Assembly (NCBI GenBank): GCA_003153555.1 | Contig: PLZS01000101.1 | Location: 1-64,000 of the forward strand | Source of the DNA: Candidatus Melainabacteria bacterium | GTDB taxonomy: Bacteria; Cyanobacteriota; Vampirovibrionia; Obscuribacterales; Obscuribacteraceae | Direction: 5' to 3' | Length of the DNA stretch: 64,000 bases | Shown: piece after piece, positions 1-10,921 of the stretch | Layout of the letters: every line of letters starts with the position of its first letter | Position numbering within the stretch: the stretch's first letter is position 1 | The notes under the pieces: generated by a model | Told to the model about the DNA's origin: nothing | Databases searched by the model: none | What the model saw: only the letters and a program-made list of their open reading frames with translations | Translations under genes and position numbers: made by a program

Positions 1-422
1 GCAATATCGTCAGAAGCATATTGTTTAAGTTCAACTGCAATTTCTTCCAATGATTTCTGATCAGGCGACTTGACCAAACCGAAGAACACTAAGGGCTTGC
101 CGTCGACCAATCTCTCGACCGTTAAGCCGGCGGCCACGTGGGGAAATGTGTAAGTTCCACCCCACGGCAAAATAATAGTTCTGCTCAATGCATTCGATCG
201 TTGCACCATACCTATCGCCTTAATTAGGATCGCTGTATAGGTCACATCATGTCCTAAGAGATGGAGGTGATCTTTTATACCCTCTGCCCGCGTCATATCG
301 ATATCACAAAACAGATAAGAGGGAACAGCTTCTCTGCCAAATATGCTTATCAGATCTAGGACATTCCACCGGCCGCGTGCCACCTCTGATATCGATTGAG
401 ACGGAGAAGAAGGATTATGCAT
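1..422 (-). CDS. 2-oxoacid dehydrogenase acyltransferase (catalytic-domain)-like protein, partial (C-terminus beyond window edge)
   Basis: Manual reverse translation from ATG at 422: MHNPSSPSQSISEVARGRWNVLDLISIFGREAVPSYLFCDIDMTRAEGIKDHLHLLGHDVTYTAILIKAIGMVQRSNALSRTIILPWGGTYTFPHVAAGLTVERLVDGKPLVFFGLVK...; resembles the CAT-like acyltransferase fold. Not on the ORF track because it runs off the window. Confidence 0.6.
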   Translation of the reverse strand, partial: MHNPSSPSQSISEVARGRWNVLDLISIFGREAVPSYLFCDIDMTRAEGIKDHLHLLGHDVTYTAILIKAIGMVQRSNALSRTIILPWGGTYTFPHVAAGLTVERLVDGKPLVFFGLVKSPDQKSLEEIAVELKQYASDDI

Positions 423-440
423 CTTATCTACCGCTAAGAC

Positions 441-941
441 TTAGGCTAAAGAGATAACAAGAACGCCTTCGGCATTGCTTTCACTATTTTTCATTGTTGC
501 AGGAGGCAATCTCAAAACAACAACTGAACAAGGTGCCAGTGCCACCACAGCCGATGAAACACTACCGAGCGTAAAGCGAGAAATCCCCTTTCGGCCATGC
601 GAGCCCACAATTATTAAATCCGCTGGCCACTCACGGGCTATCTGAACTACTCTATCGCAAGGATGACCTTCCAACACTTCTGTCGTAATTTGTATAGGGA
701 ACTGCTCGGCATTGTTGATTCTGCTGGACATATCCGCTACCAAGTTTTCGGACTCGACACGTTCATTTTCGATCAAGCTGTCAAAGAAAGGAAGGAAAGT
801 CACTTCAGAGCTGTCCAGGAGCTGATTTTCAATAACATGTATAACTTTGCACATAGTATCGGAATTCCAATTGTGCGCGTTTACGAATTCCGCAATCACT
901 TTGTTGAAATCTAAACTGTCAACCGCTATCAAAATTTTCAT
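441..941 (-). CDS. Universal stress protein (UspA family)
   Basis: MKILIAVDS start and GSHGRKGISRFTLGSVSS (G-2X-G-9X-G[ST]) nucleotide-binding motif; internal Met chosen as start. Confidence 0.9.
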   Translation of the reverse strand: MKILIAVDSLDFNKVIAEFVNAHNWNSDTMCKVIHVIENQLLDSSEVTFLPFFDSLIENERVESENLVADMSSRINNAEQFPIQITTEVLEGHPCDRVVQIAREWPADLIIVGSHGRKGISRFTLGSVSSAVVALAPCSVVVLRLPPATMKNSESNAEGVLVISLA

Positions 942-1154
942 GGTCACAAGCTCCTTGCTCTGTGGATTTGCCGGTACCAGTAATACTTTGACAGAAGAGA
1001 GCACATTACGCCTCCGCCGAAGTACCGAGTTGTATCGACCAACCGGCTGATCATCCCCACAGATTCGGGAGTCGCTTCGACATTACCCCTTTAGGTCGAG
1101 GTGCATTCAACTCGGGACGTATAGAGTCATTTTGAGAGAAGGAGATTTAAGAAG

Positions 1155-1682
1155 ATGAGACAAATGTGTTCGCTTGCATTAACCATTGATCCTCGAGATG
1201 GACAGCAAATCTTGCTGCTTACAAATGCGGAGGAAACAAGGACAATTCCCATTTCCGTGACTCTTTCAGATGCCCACAATATTAACTTAGCCCTAAGCAG
1301 CTTAAGCACCTTCCGACCGCTTACTCACGAGCTTATGGTCAATCTAGTTAGCCAATTAGGGCAAACATTTGCCTGCGTCGAGATTGATTTGGGCGGCGAC
1401 GGCGCCTTTTTCGCAACCATTAAGATTAAGCAAGCAGGCAGTCGTAGTCAGGACAAGGTGATTTCACTTATTGCTAATCCAGCAGACGCTATTGTTGTAG
1501 CAATTAGAGCTCGAGTACCAATTTTTGTTTCAGAACAAGTTATGGCTACGAGTGTTTCTCTGAACAAGAGCACGGATGAAGTGGAGCGGAAACAATTCAA
1601 ACAGTTTGTTGAGACGCTGAAAGCATCTGATTTCAAAATCGAAGGGCTTTCGAATCCGACAGAGAATGAACTGATGAGCTAG
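1155..1682 (+). CDS. Bifunctional nuclease (BFN/DUF151) domain protein
   Basis: RPLTHELMVNLVSQLG..., ...ISLIANPADAIVVAIRARVPIFVSEQV pattern typical of DUF151. Confidence 0.75.
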   Translation: MRQMCSLALTIDPRDGQQILLLTNAEETRTIPISVTLSDAHNINLALSSLSTFRPLTHELMVNLVSQLGQTFACVEIDLGGDGAFFATIKIKQAGSRSQDKVISLIANPADAIVVAIRARVPIFVSEQVMATSVSLNKSTDEVERKQFKQFVETLKASDFKIEGLSNPTENELMS

Positions 1683-1764
1683 ACTGATGAGCAAAATGTT
1701 CTATCAACCCAACAAAAAAACCTGGGTACACCAAGCCTAAAGCTAATAGTAGGAGAAGAGCTAA

Positions 1765-1971
1765 ATGACAGCATCTACGAAAGAAGAACATGAAAAGAAG
1801 GCTATACAGAAATCGAGCGAAAAAAACTCGACACCAGTATCTAGTCAAGACATAACTGAAAGAGCCTACAAATACTTCGTCCATCGGGGCTGCGCACACG
1901 GCTTTGATGAAGAGGATTGGTTCAGAGCCGAACAGGAATTGATTGACGAAGCTATCGGCAAAACGACTTGA
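1765..1971 (+). CDS. DUF2934-type small protein
   Basis: ITERAYKYFVHRGCAHGFDEEDWFRAEQELIDE. Confidence 0.65.
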   Translation: MTASTKEEHEKKAIQKSSEKNSTPVSSQDITERAYKYFVHRGCAHGFDEEDWFRAEQELIDEAIGKTT

Positions 1972-2137
1972 GCAGATGCCGCTGGTATTTGACTCCTAGC
2001 CTTTGGTATTGTTAGTGTCAATCTTGCTGCAGCTCTTAAGCTGCAGCTTAAACGCATCCACTCTAAATTAAATGCAAGGGCAATGATACCCTGACACCAA
2101 AGATAGTGCTAAACCGAAAACGGCCGTAGACCCGTAA

Positions 2138-3529
2138 TCAAAATATGATTACATCTTCCAATTTCGGCTTTTCACATTCAATGTCGAATCGATGTTTAAT
2201 CTGATAGGCCAATTCATTAATTGAGTGACTTTCGCCGTGCGTCAGCACCACTCTTGGATGATGCGCGGCCATTGGTTCTAGCCATCTGAGAAGATCTGAC
2301 TGGCCGGCATGCGCGCTAAAACCGCCCAGCCCCTTAACGGTAGCTCTTACATGCACAGTTTCCCCAAGAATTTTTACTGTTGAAGCACCTTCAATTAGGT
2401 CGCGTCCCAAACAGCCCTTTGCCTGATAACCGACAATAATTACAACAGTTTCTGGACTACCCAGACAATGGCGCAAATGGTGCAGAATTCGTCCTGCGTT
2501 GCACATTCCTGCACCAGCCAGGATGAGACAGGGACCATCGATAGCATTTAAAGCCTTTGATTCGATTGCTGTCTCGCAAGTTTTTAAAGTAGCTAAATCC
2601 GTGCGAAGCTGACCACTGTTCTCTAAACTTCGCGCCTCTTCATCCATAAATTTTAAATGCTTTGTATAAAGCGAAGTTGCTGCGATAGCCATAGGACTAT
2701 CCAGATAAATCGGAAATGGAGGAACCTTCTTATCGCGGAACATAGCCGCCATGTGATAAAGAATTAGCTGTGCCCTACCTACAGCAAAAGTAGGTATGAG
2801 AATTTTCCCCTTTTTATTCACTGTTGTAATAATCAAATCCTCAAACTCAGCGAGCGTATCTTTCAATGATTTATGCTGGCGATCGCCGTATGTGGATTCC
2901 ATAAATACAAGATCGGCACTGTTCAATCGAGCTGGGTCACGAACTATAGGCGCGTTCCACTGACCAAGGTCACCCGAGAATACGATTTTCTTTTTGCCAC
3001 CGTCTGCATCGATTACTAATTCGATGCATGATGAACCAATGATGTGACCGGCCTCGACGAATTGGCACTGAATACCCGGCGCAATCTGCAACCATTGGTT
3101 GTAGTTAACAGGTTCAAATTGTCTACATACCTGGGTCACATCGCGCACCCGGAAAAGCGGATTGATCAGTCTTTGTCGATTTCGCTTCCGCTTTTGATTC
3201 TCCTTGTCTGTATCGTATTCTTCAATTCTTGCCGAATCGTTCATAATCAGGCTTGCTATATCGATCGTACCTTCGGTAGCAAAGATTGGCCCTGAATACC
3301 CCGCTTTAATGAGTAAAGGCAAACGACCGCAGTGATCGAGATGTCCATGCGTCAGTAACACCGCATCAAGTTTTTTGGACAATATGTTTGAGGGAATTCG
3401 ATTTTGCCTTTCCAGTCGTTCTGATCCCTGAAACATTCCACAATCAATCAATAACCTCGTTGAATTCGTTTCTAGGAGATAGCAAGATCCCGTAACCTCC
3501 TCGGCCGCACCATATAAAGTGATTTGCAT
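2138..3529 (-). CDS. MBL-fold / beta-CASP RNA-specificity-domain metallohydrolase (YSH1/CPSF-like)
   Basis: LLTHGHLDHCGRLP, SGDLGQWNAPIVRDP, IPTFAVGRAQ, GYQAKGCLGRDL, FSAHAGQSDLL motifs. Confidence 0.9.
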   Translation of the reverse strand: MQITLYGAAEEVTGSCYLLETNSTRLLIDCGMFQGSERLERQNRIPSNILSKKLDAVLLTHGHLDHCGRLPLLIKAGYSGPIFATEGTIDIASLIMNDSARIEEYDTDKENQKRKRNRQRLINPLFRVRDVTQVCRQFEPVNYNQWLQIAPGIQCQFVEAGHIIGSSCIELVIDADGGKKKIVFSGDLGQWNAPIVRDPARLNSADLVFMESTYGDRQHKSLKDTLAEFEDLIITTVNKKGKILIPTFAVGRAQLILYHMAAMFRDKKVPPFPIYLDSPMAIAATSLYTKHLKFMDEEARSLENSGQLRTDLATLKTCETAIESKALNAIDGPCLILAGAGMCNAGRILHHLRHCLGSPETVVIIVGYQAKGCLGRDLIEGASTVKILGETVHVRATVKGLGGFSAHAGQSDLLRWLEPMAAHHPRVVLTHGESHSINELAYQIKHRFDIECEKPKLEDVIIF

Positions 3530-3642
3530 TCTGCTCCTCTAATATGCCGCTTCTTGAAGACTAAGTTCCCGGACTTTACGCGATCCAAAACAATATTGGA
3601 GCAACCGAGAATTATAGCGACAAATTTAGGAGTTTAAACGCT

Positions 3643-4554
3643 CTAGATAATCACACGCGTCTTGGCTGTCAGCTTGGTTTTATTTCGCACAATCTCAACT
3701 GAACTCGGAGCATGAGACGAGACGGCGTCGGCGACGCTGCCAAGCAAAATTTCCTCTATCCCTCTGCGTCCGTGCGTTCCCATCACGATCACAGCGGCAT
3801 TCCATTGCTTTGCTTCTTCCAGAATCCGCACACGCGCATCGCCCTCAAGTACTTCATATGATGCACTTCCTTCGCCAAACGCCAAATTTAGCCGATTCAC
3901 ACGCTGTCTCAAGGCACAAGCTACGTTTGACATAACATCTTCCTTCTGGGCGGCCAATCCACTTGCCAGCGCCGGATCAAAAAAGATGTACTTGGACTCT
4001 TCGCTGACAACAGAAATGCACTTAAACCTGGTACCCTCTGGCCATGACGACTCCACAACATGCTGCAGAATATAGGCAGAATCCATAGAATTCTCCGATT
4101 CGTCCAGGGCAATGAGGACATGATTGCTGGACATGTTATCCGAGGTCACATGCCTTACAATGCGCACCGAGCATGGTGACTCAAGCAATACAGCACGAGA
4201 GATGCTTCCCCAAAGAAATCGGGTCAGGCCGGTTCGCCCGTGTGATCCCATAACAATGAGATTTGCTTTGAATTGGTTCGCCATTTGGATGATCATCTGA
4301 TCTGGATAACCAATTACCACATCACCTGAAACTTTAGTTTGAGGCAACGCTGTTTGCACTTTATCCACTACTGAAGCGATATATTGACGCGCTTGCTCCA
4401 ACGCCTTTTCTTGATGGATAGCCAATTGCGGGTCAAACACATCAACAACAGTTACTGCTTTAATTTCTGTTCCAGAGCCATATTCCATTCGCATCACCGA
4501 TTCAATAGCGGCTTGTGAGCATAGTGATGTATCGGTCGCAATTAGGATATTCAT
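3643..4554 (-). CDS. Tandem-domain universal stress protein
   Basis: Two Usp domains, GSHGRTGLTRFLWGSIS and GTHGRRGIEEILLGSVA. Confidence 0.9.
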   Translation of the reverse strand: MNILIATDTSLCSQAAIESVMRMEYGSGTEIKAVTVVDVFDPQLAIHQEKALEQARQYIASVVDKVQTALPQTKVSGDVVIGYPDQMIIQMANQFKANLIVMGSHGRTGLTRFLWGSISRAVLLESPCSVRIVRHVTSDNMSSNHVLIALDESENSMDSAYILQHVVESSWPEGTRFKCISVVSEESKYIFFDPALASGLAAQKEDVMSNVACALRQRVNRLNLAFGEGSASYEVLEGDARVRILEEAKQWNAAVIVMGTHGRRGIEEILLGSVADAVSSHAPSSVEIVRNKTKLTAKTRVII

Positions 4555-4654
4555 TCCAGAGCCTCTCTATTAGTAATTTAACTAGGTCGCCCTTTTCTCC
4601 AATCGAAAGCAAGGACCGCCGGCGGGATTGAAATTCAGTTCGGCGTAATCATGT

Positions 4655-5122
4655 TTAGGAAGAAGACTCCTTATGGGCATCGCTTTTCAGGCGCACAATG
4701 AGAACTGAACAGGAAGCATGAGAAAGTACAGCTAGAGACACACTTCCCAACATTAACTTGCTGAAGCCGGTCTTTCCATGGGATCCCATTATAATTAAGT
4801 CGGCTGCCCATTCTTGAGAGAACTGTAGTATGACTTGAGCAGCACGTCCCTCTATAACTTCCTCTCGAACCGGCGCAGATTTAATTTGATCTCGGATTGT
4901 GTTAGCAGTGTCACCAACGAGCTTTTTCGCATTTTTCCAGCTCGTCTCGAACATCTCATCTAACATAGGACCAGGCAAAACAGCCATCATACTGCCGATT
5001 TTTAAAGATTCAACTGCGCTCAAAACAACGAATTCCGAATTAGTACTCCACTGACTTTGGACAACGAAATTACCAATAGCACGAGCATATTCTGATTCAT
5101 CGACGGCGATCAAAATCCTCAT
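4655..5122 (-). CDS. Universal stress protein
   Basis: MRILIAVDESE...GSHGKTGFSKLMLGSVS. Confidence 0.9.
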   Translation of the reverse strand: MRILIAVDESEYARAIGNFVVQSQWSTNSEFVVLSAVESLKIGSMMAVLPGPMLDEMFETSWKNAKKLVGDTANTIRDQIKSAPVREEVIEGRAAQVILQFSQEWAADLIIMGSHGKTGFSKLMLGSVSLAVLSHASCSVLIVRLKSDAHKESSS

Positions 5123-5133
5123 GGCAACTCCCG

Positions 5134-5610
5134 CTAGTGAGACGAAGATTTCTCAGCCTCGGCTGCCAATGCCTCGATCTTCTTTTGTGGAACTCGAACA
5201 AGTATCACTGTGGATTGCGCCTCTGACAAAACAGAAAGTGACACGCTGCCAAGCGATGTTCGATTGGCATTGCTGCGACGTCCATGAGAGCCAAGCACTA
5301 TTAGATGAGCCGGCCATTCCGCCGCTTCCTTCAAAATCTCCTCTCGTGGCTCACCATGACGAATGAACTGCGAAACATTGGTCTCCGGAAGCACTTTATG
5401 AATCCTGACAGCGACTTGCTCTAACAATTCTTTGCTGTCAGTCTGTTCTTCACGCTCCCACTGAGCCTCTGTGTAAACATCGTCATCCGATGGATCTATT
5501 ACATGGATAAGCTTGAACTGCGTGTTTGGAGCCCAGTGATGGTTAACCACAAAATCAGAAATTACCTTTCCGTAGAAATTTCCATCTATTGCTAATAGTA
5601 CGTTTGTCAC
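5134..5610 (-). CDS. Universal stress protein
   Basis: MTNVLLAIDGN...GSHGRRSNANRTSLGSVS. Confidence 0.88.
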   Translation of the reverse strand: MTNVLLAIDGNFYGKVISDFVVNHHWAPNTQFKLIHVIDPSDDDVYTEAQWEREEQTDSKELLEQVAVRIHKVLPETNVSQFIRHGEPREEILKEAAEWPAHLIVLGSHGRRSNANRTSLGSVSLSVLSEAQSTVILVRVPQKKIEALAAEAEKSSSH

Positions 5611-5983
5611 AATAAAACCTCGTAGGAAAGCCCAAAATCATGCACTAATCGTACTACTCAAATCGGTATTTCACCTCGTCCGGAAGATTGAACCAATTTT
5701 GAAAAGATGACAATGGTCGCCTAACCTCGTTGGCAGCTTCGATCCAAGCCTTTATTTTCTGATTAGAAACGTTTTCTGAGTTCGCAAAATAGCTTCATTC
5801 ATGCGCACCATAATTGATAGCACCTACTCCTAATCTAATTCGCAACGCTAAAGCAGTCAAAGCATCATCAAACTCAGCCTATGGAACGATGTTTTGAATT
5901 CACACCGAACAATAAAATAGCGAGGAACACTAGACGCGCAGTGGACCAGCCATTTATCAGAGCAGCGGGGGCTAACGAAAAAA

Positions 5984-6763
5984 GTGTCAGGGGCTATAAC
6001 CATTTCGATTATCAACATCCTCTCATCCTTGATCGTTCTGTCTGGATACTCTATGCACATGCCCGAACCAGATATGCAGACGAGAGGCGAGCTACTCATC
6101 GGCACCCCCGAAGAGAAATTGAGTTACGAAATCAATCATGTGAATACTGTCGAAGATCTAAGAAATCTAGCTCGTGGACTAGATCAACTAGCCCAAATTT
6201 ACGATGATGAGCATCGTTATATCGAAGCGGAAGTCGGCTATCTTTTGTCCATAGAATTTCTACAGCGAACGCCGATAAAAAATGATCCAGAGCTTGGTCT
6301 TGAATATCAAAGATTGGCGGCCCATTACGCAAAAGTTGGTGACCTTGCGCTGGCAAGGAAGGCAAATTTAAAATCACTGACGATCCTAAGGGCTCATGCG
6401 ACCGACAATCCGTTGCTGCTGGCAATAGTTCTGCATAATCAGGCTTGGTTCGAGATTCGCGCAGGAAAAATTGCTAAGGCGGAGCAATATCTGCTTGAAA
6501 GTCTAACTATGCTAAAGCAGAAGGTAGGTCCAAAACATTTTCTGGTTGGACTTGCTGCTAACGCGATTGCAGAGCTGTATATGAAACAAGGTAACTTAAG
6601 CAAGTCTGAAGAGTATTTTAAGATGGCTTTGGAAAATATGCCGCACTCACCAGAAACCAAGGTGGTTACGAAAGAGATAACGTCGAACTACGTTTCGGTG
6701 CTTCGCAAATGCCATAAATATAGCGCAGCTAAAGAACTGGAAGTGCAAGTGCATGCGAACTGA
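5984..6763 (+). CDS. TPR-repeat protein (start uncertain)
   Basis: Repeated helical TPR-like units (AEQYLLESLTMLKQKVGPKHFLVGLAANAIAELYMKQGNLSKSEEYFKMALE). Confidence 0.7.
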   Translation: MSGAITISIINILSSLIVLSGYSMHMPEPDMQTRGELLIGTPEEKLSYEINHVNTVEDLRNLARGLDQLAQIYDDEHRYIEAEVGYLLSIEFLQRTPIKNDPELGLEYQRLAAHYAKVGDLALARKANLKSLTILRAHATDNPLLLAIVLHNQAWFEIRAGKIAKAEQYLLESLTMLKQKVGPKHFLVGLAANAIAELYMKQGNLSKSEEYFKMALENMPHSPETKVVTKEITSNYVSVLRKCHKYSAAKELEVQVHAN

Positions 6764-6913
6764 AACACCGGTAATGCTCATAGACAATACCTCAGCCTAC
6801 GCAACCTCATCCGCACGAGTGAACCCAAAGAACGATGTCTTTGTTTCTCCATCCGACTATAGTGTGAGGGTTAGTCAGGCATCGAGCCTAGAATCTCTTC
6901 TGGAGTAACAGCT

Positions 6914-7204
6914 ATGTTTCCTCAACTTATTTCAGCAATGTGTATAGGATTATTCTTCGGTGTTTTAACTGAGTCTTTCGAAGACGTGCATGAACACGCT
7001 GGACACGTCCTCCTCGGCTGCAGTTTAACGCTAGCTTTGCTGACGGCCTGTTTCTTTTTACAATCAGTACGATTTTATGGCGAGGCCGCTAATGCGATCG
7101 CAGTGCTTTGTTTAGGGAGTGTGATTGGATGGAAGTTAAGTGATGGGATAAACAGGCAGTGGCGTGAAAAAACACAAAAGAGTGACAACTCACAGCCCCG
7201 ATGA
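6914..7204 (+). CDS. Small hydrophobic (membrane) protein
   Basis: Hydrophobic helices; ORF of 96 aa. Confidence 0.5.
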   Translation: MFPQLISAMCIGLFFGVLTESFEDVHEHAGHVLLGCSLTLALLTACFFLQSVRFYGEAANAIAVLCLGSVIGWKLSDGINRQWREKTQKSDNSQPR

Positions 7205-7315
7205 CTCTTACTTCGTCTGTTTCCCTCTGGGCAATTTGAATTAATCGTTGGTCGATAGCTCGAATCGTTCCAAGACACTAAACTGTGCACTGTCCGACGA
7301 GTATTGAGAGAACAA

Positions 7316-8224
7316 ATGAAAGCACACAATCTTCTGGTAGTTATGCTATCCCTGACTTTCTTGTCAGGTACCACTGCAATATCGTCCAAGCTGCAAAGCG
7401 ATCAGACGATCGCCAGCAAATCTCGTAACGCTTCAAAGAAGCCGAAAGCAGTGGCGCCAGGAATTACCCAGTTAAGCGGAAACCAGGATGATGTTCCAAA
7501 GCCCTCTCAAGAAGTCTTAGACTTGTTGGAAAATATGAATCAATGCGCCGGCACTGTGCAGCACTATAGGCTGCCACCAACAGGTTACACGCCACCGCCC
7601 GAATCAGATCTCAGCCGTGAGGGAAAGCAGCTCTACACTAGGCTTGAATGCGCCAGCTGCCATAAGATAAAAGGACGGGGTGGCACATTAGGTCCACCGC
7701 TTGATGGTATTGGTGGCGCCAGGGGCGAACAATTCATTACCGCACACCTCTTGGATCCAGAAAAACAGATGCAAGAATTCCCAGATCTGTTTGGAGGCAG
7801 GCCTAACATAATGCCGCATCCCGGTGTTAGCTTAAAAGATGCAAAGTTGATTGCCAGCTATCTTCTCACTTTGCCGGAACCAGAAAATGGATTTCTCATT
7901 TCAGCGCATCCTAAGCCTGTCGTTAAACCCCAAAAGACGCACAAGCTACCACAAACAAGTTCAGCAAGTTCTGATTCAATTACAGATGGTCGAACATTGT
8001 TTCTCAGCCACGGCTGTGCAGCATGTCACACGCTCAATAACAGCGCGTCCAGGTTCGGTCCTCGACTAGATGGAATTTCATCCCGCCGAACTCGCCAAAC
8101 AGTTGAAGAGGCTATGCGAGGCGGCACCGACGAGCCAGAAATGAATTTCCGAGTATTGCATCTAAATAATGAGCAATCCAAGCATATTGTGGATTTCCTC
8201 ATGGACTTGCCTAGATCAAAATAA
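7316..8224 (+). CDS. Secreted di-heme c-type cytochrome
   Basis: Two CXXCH motifs (CASCH, CAACH), each followed by GPxLDGI; N-terminal hydrophobic leader. Confidence 0.88.
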   Translation: MKAHNLLVVMLSLTFLSGTTAISSKLQSDQTIASKSRNASKKPKAVAPGITQLSGNQDDVPKPSQEVLDLLENMNQCAGTVQHYRLPPTGYTPPPESDLSREGKQLYTRLECASCHKIKGRGGTLGPPLDGIGGARGEQFITAHLLDPEKQMQEFPDLFGGRPNIMPHPGVSLKDAKLIASYLLTLPEPENGFLISAHPKPVVKPQKTHKLPQTSSASSDSITDGRTLFLSHGCAACHTLNNSASRFGPRLDGISSRRTRQTVEEAMRGGTDEPEMNFRVLHLNNEQSKHIVDFLMDLPRSK

Positions 8225-8621
8225 GCACTCTGGCGAATGTTTTTTTTGCGAAAGTTTGAGCATAGTGCAGAATGTTTTCAACACGTTTGGTCACTATTTC
8301 AACGAAAAATCAGCCTTTCGAATGATTGCCTTAACAATGTTTGTGACCGACTTACTCACAGCCGCTAAATTCAGACGAAAGTTTGAAACATTACATACGC
8401 AGGAGAACTTAGCACACGAACGAATCACCAATTTTACTATCGACCAACCATTTGTAAGAGTAAATGGCAATGTGGCAACCGTCTCATTTGTTTTGATAAA
8501 AGAGGTAGCAGGAACCCCGCCACAGAAATTCGAATCGCATTGCACTGATGTCTTTATAAAAAATGGCGGTGATTGGAAAAAACTTCATTACAGGGGTGAC
8601 AACTGGAAGTTGATTCAGTGA
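8169..8621 (+). CDS. SnoaL/NTF2-like small protein (start uncertain, overlaps upstream gene)
   Basis: ITNFTIDQPFVRVNGNVATVSFVLIKEV...HCTDVFIKNGGDWKKLHYRGD pattern. Confidence 0.45.
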   Translation: MSNPSILWISSWTCLDQNKHSGECFFCESLSIVQNVFNTFGHYFNEKSAFRMIALTMFVTDLLTAAKFRRKFETLHTQENLAHERITNFTIDQPFVRVNGNVATVSFVLIKEVAGTPPQKFESHCTDVFIKNGGDWKKLHYRGDNWKLIQ

Positions 8622-8786
8622 GAAGGTCTGACTGAAACGTTTTCAGCTGTGCCGGATCAATTGTTCCAGTGTCATTCCTTTGACGTACCTGTGGCTGCTC
8701 GGACAAAAGTCACTCTACAGATGGAGGCGAGGATCAATGGAGCCGAACTAAGCTGTAATAAGGTAATTCTTACTGAGGCTGATGAT

Positions 8787-9500
8787 ATGAAATTTGCCAA
8801 TCGAACAATTGCCGGACAGCAATTAGCTCAGAAGCTTGCCCAATTTTTGTCTAGCCAATTCAATCTGGCTTATAGATCAAATCTACTCGTAGTTGGTCTG
8901 CCTAGAGGCGGTTTGCCCGTCGCTCTCGAGGTTGCGCGCCAATTGGATTGCCCTCTTGAAATAATTGTTGCGAAGAAACTTCCCTTCCCAGGTCAACCGG
9001 AATATGCCATCGGAGCCGTATCGTCTGATGGCGTGATCTTCACGGATCCATCCATACCACAAGATTTACGCTGGCAATCATACGTAAAGGAGCAGCAACA
9101 GAGTCTGCTTGAACGCACCAAGAAAATCGAAGAACAATTTCACAAACTTGCAGGGCACAACAAAATCTCCTTCAAAGGCAAGAATGTCATTTTGGTGGAT
9201 GATGGTATCGCGACAGGCATGACGGCATTTGCAGCTATTGGAAGTGCAAAACTCCGTGGTGCCAGCCGCACGATCATGGCGGCGCCAGTCATGAGCAGAG
9301 ATAGCTATCGCCAGTTGCAAGATTACTGCGACGAAGTCGTAGCAATTAGCTTACCTGAACACTTTGTTTCAGTAGGACAGCATTATCTTAACTTCGATCA
9401 AACTAGCGACGAAGAAGTTGTGCAGTCCTTGAAAGACAGCGCATTCTTCGGCATTCAGCCTGGAGTCTCGAAAGAAGAATCAAGGGTCTCGAACTTTTAA
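8787..9500 (+). CDS. Phosphoribosyltransferase family protein
   Basis: VVGLPRGGLPVALEVARQL, VILVDDGIATGMTAFAAI (PRPP-binding loop). Confidence 0.85.
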   Translation: MKFANRTIAGQQLAQKLAQFLSSQFNLAYRSNLLVVGLPRGGLPVALEVARQLDCPLEIIVAKKLPFPGQPEYAIGAVSSDGVIFTDPSIPQDLRWQSYVKEQQQSLLERTKKIEEQFHKLAGHNKISFKGKNVILVDDGIATGMTAFAAIGSAKLRGASRTIMAAPVMSRDSYRQLQDYCDEVVAISLPEHFVSVGQHYLNFDQTSDEEVVQSLKDSAFFGIQPGVSKEESRVSNF

Positions 9501-9586
9501 CAGCTGCTCTACACAGATAACAATGTTAAACGACACTACATGCGATGCGCGAAAGAACTAACAACAATCACCAGGAGTACATTATC

Positions 9587-9958
9587 ATGAACAAAAAGGG
9601 CCTATCTCGTCCAGGCGCGATGCTGATGGCTGCTGCCGCAGTGCTACTAACGCTTGCCGCCATTGGACCTATTGTAATGGCAGCCTCAACCCCTAGCCAC
9701 GAGTGGTCGATGATTTTGACAGGTCCTTCCGCTTTAGCTATGTCAGCAGCTGGTCTGTTTAGTTTGCTGCTTTATGCAGTCGGTTATCTTAAATACTGCA
9801 GCAGCAAGGGCTATAGCACATGGCTTGCTCTCTGGTTATTGCTTGGCAATATGCCAGGGTTTGTAGTGCTTTTATTGCTACCAGATTTGCATGAAATTAA
9901 AGGCGAAGTAAGTAGTCCGAACAAAGCTATGCACAAAGAAGTAGTGACCTCGAAGTAA
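9587..9958 (+). CDS. Small integral membrane protein
   Basis: Multiple hydrophobic segments; AGGAG upstream of ATG at 9587. Confidence 0.55.
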   Translation: MNKKGLSRPGAMLMAAAAVLLTLAAIGPIVMAASTPSHEWSMILTGPSALAMSAAGLFSLLLYAVGYLKYCSSKGYSTWLALWLLLGNMPGFVVLLLLPDLHEIKGEVSSPNKAMHKEVVTSK

Positions 9959-10127
9959 ACAATTGGCGGGGGAAAAATTCAAAGAAAGGCATGGCACGAG
10001 CTAAATCTGAAAAGTCATACCAAAGGAGTATGGATATTCATCCCTCGGACTCATGACGAACTTGCTGCAAACTATCATGATGTATTTATATTTAGCATTC
10101 GAACCCTAGAGTTGCTAAGGAGGACTA

Positions 10128-10766
10128 ATGATTGAGCTATTTCACTCAACTGGCATCGATATGCTAAAAGAGCAGCTACTGCATCATGAACAAAAGAAGC
10201 GCCTCAGTAGCATGAAGAAGTATAGTCTCGAGCGTGATCGCAAAAATCACAACGACTTCCTATGCAAATTTCAAAGTGTTGATGACCAAGATGATCACTT
10301 GCATCGAGTAGAACATCATGGACTTCATTTCTGGACGCGCTGCTTTTCTGGAGAAAAGCCTTCTGGAGTAATTCATAACGACCGGATGCCCGAGCATGAA
10401 TACGGGACGTACGAGGAACGTGACCCGATGCAGACGCTTCTTCTCATTCCCTCTACTGATTCGATTAAGATTGCTCCTGGATCACCGAAGCACCCAACAA
10501 CAGATTCTGAAGCCATGCAGCGATGGATAAACTTGATGCGTTTAGGTCAGGCAGCCCTGCGTTACAGAGAATATGCAGAAGCCGAGCGCATGTTCCGCTC
10601 GGCACTGTCTGAGGTAGGCAAACGGGCCACCGGCAAACAACTATATGAAACACTCACAGCTCTTGCGCAGGCGTTATTAGCGCAGAACAAGCCTGCCGAG
10701 TCCGCCAAATTACTTGAGAGCGCAAAAAGAATTCAATATTCTGACTGCCCGGAACAGGGCGAATAA
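10128..10766 (+). CDS. TPR-like protein
   Basis: C-terminal TPR-like region GQAALRYREYAEAERMFRSALSEV...LAQALLAQNKPAESAKLLE. Confidence 0.6.
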   Translation: MIELFHSTGIDMLKEQLLHHEQKKRLSSMKKYSLERDRKNHNDFLCKFQSVDDQDDHLHRVEHHGLHFWTRCFSGEKPSGVIHNDRMPEHEYGTYEERDPMQTLLLIPSTDSIKIAPGSPKHPTTDSEAMQRWINLMRLGQAALRYREYAEAERMFRSALSEVGKRATGKQLYETLTALAQALLAQNKPAESAKLLESAKRIQYSDCPEQGE

Positions 10767-10893
10767 CTGACAGTAATTTCAAATTGAAAACCTTGCCATA
10801 ATTACAGCCGCCCATGATCACGATCGAGGCGGGTCTGGAGACCCGCGCCATTCCAACTGTTCGACTAAACGACAGTCAGTCCAGATCTATTTA

Positions 10894-10921
10894 GATCTCT
10901 TTAGCGCTCTCTAAAGAGATC
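10894..10921. terminator. Hairpin, 11-bp perfect arms GATCTCTTTAG / CTAAAGAGATC
   Basis: Perfect inverted repeat between convergent genes ending at 10766 (+) and 11099 (-). Confidence 0.6.
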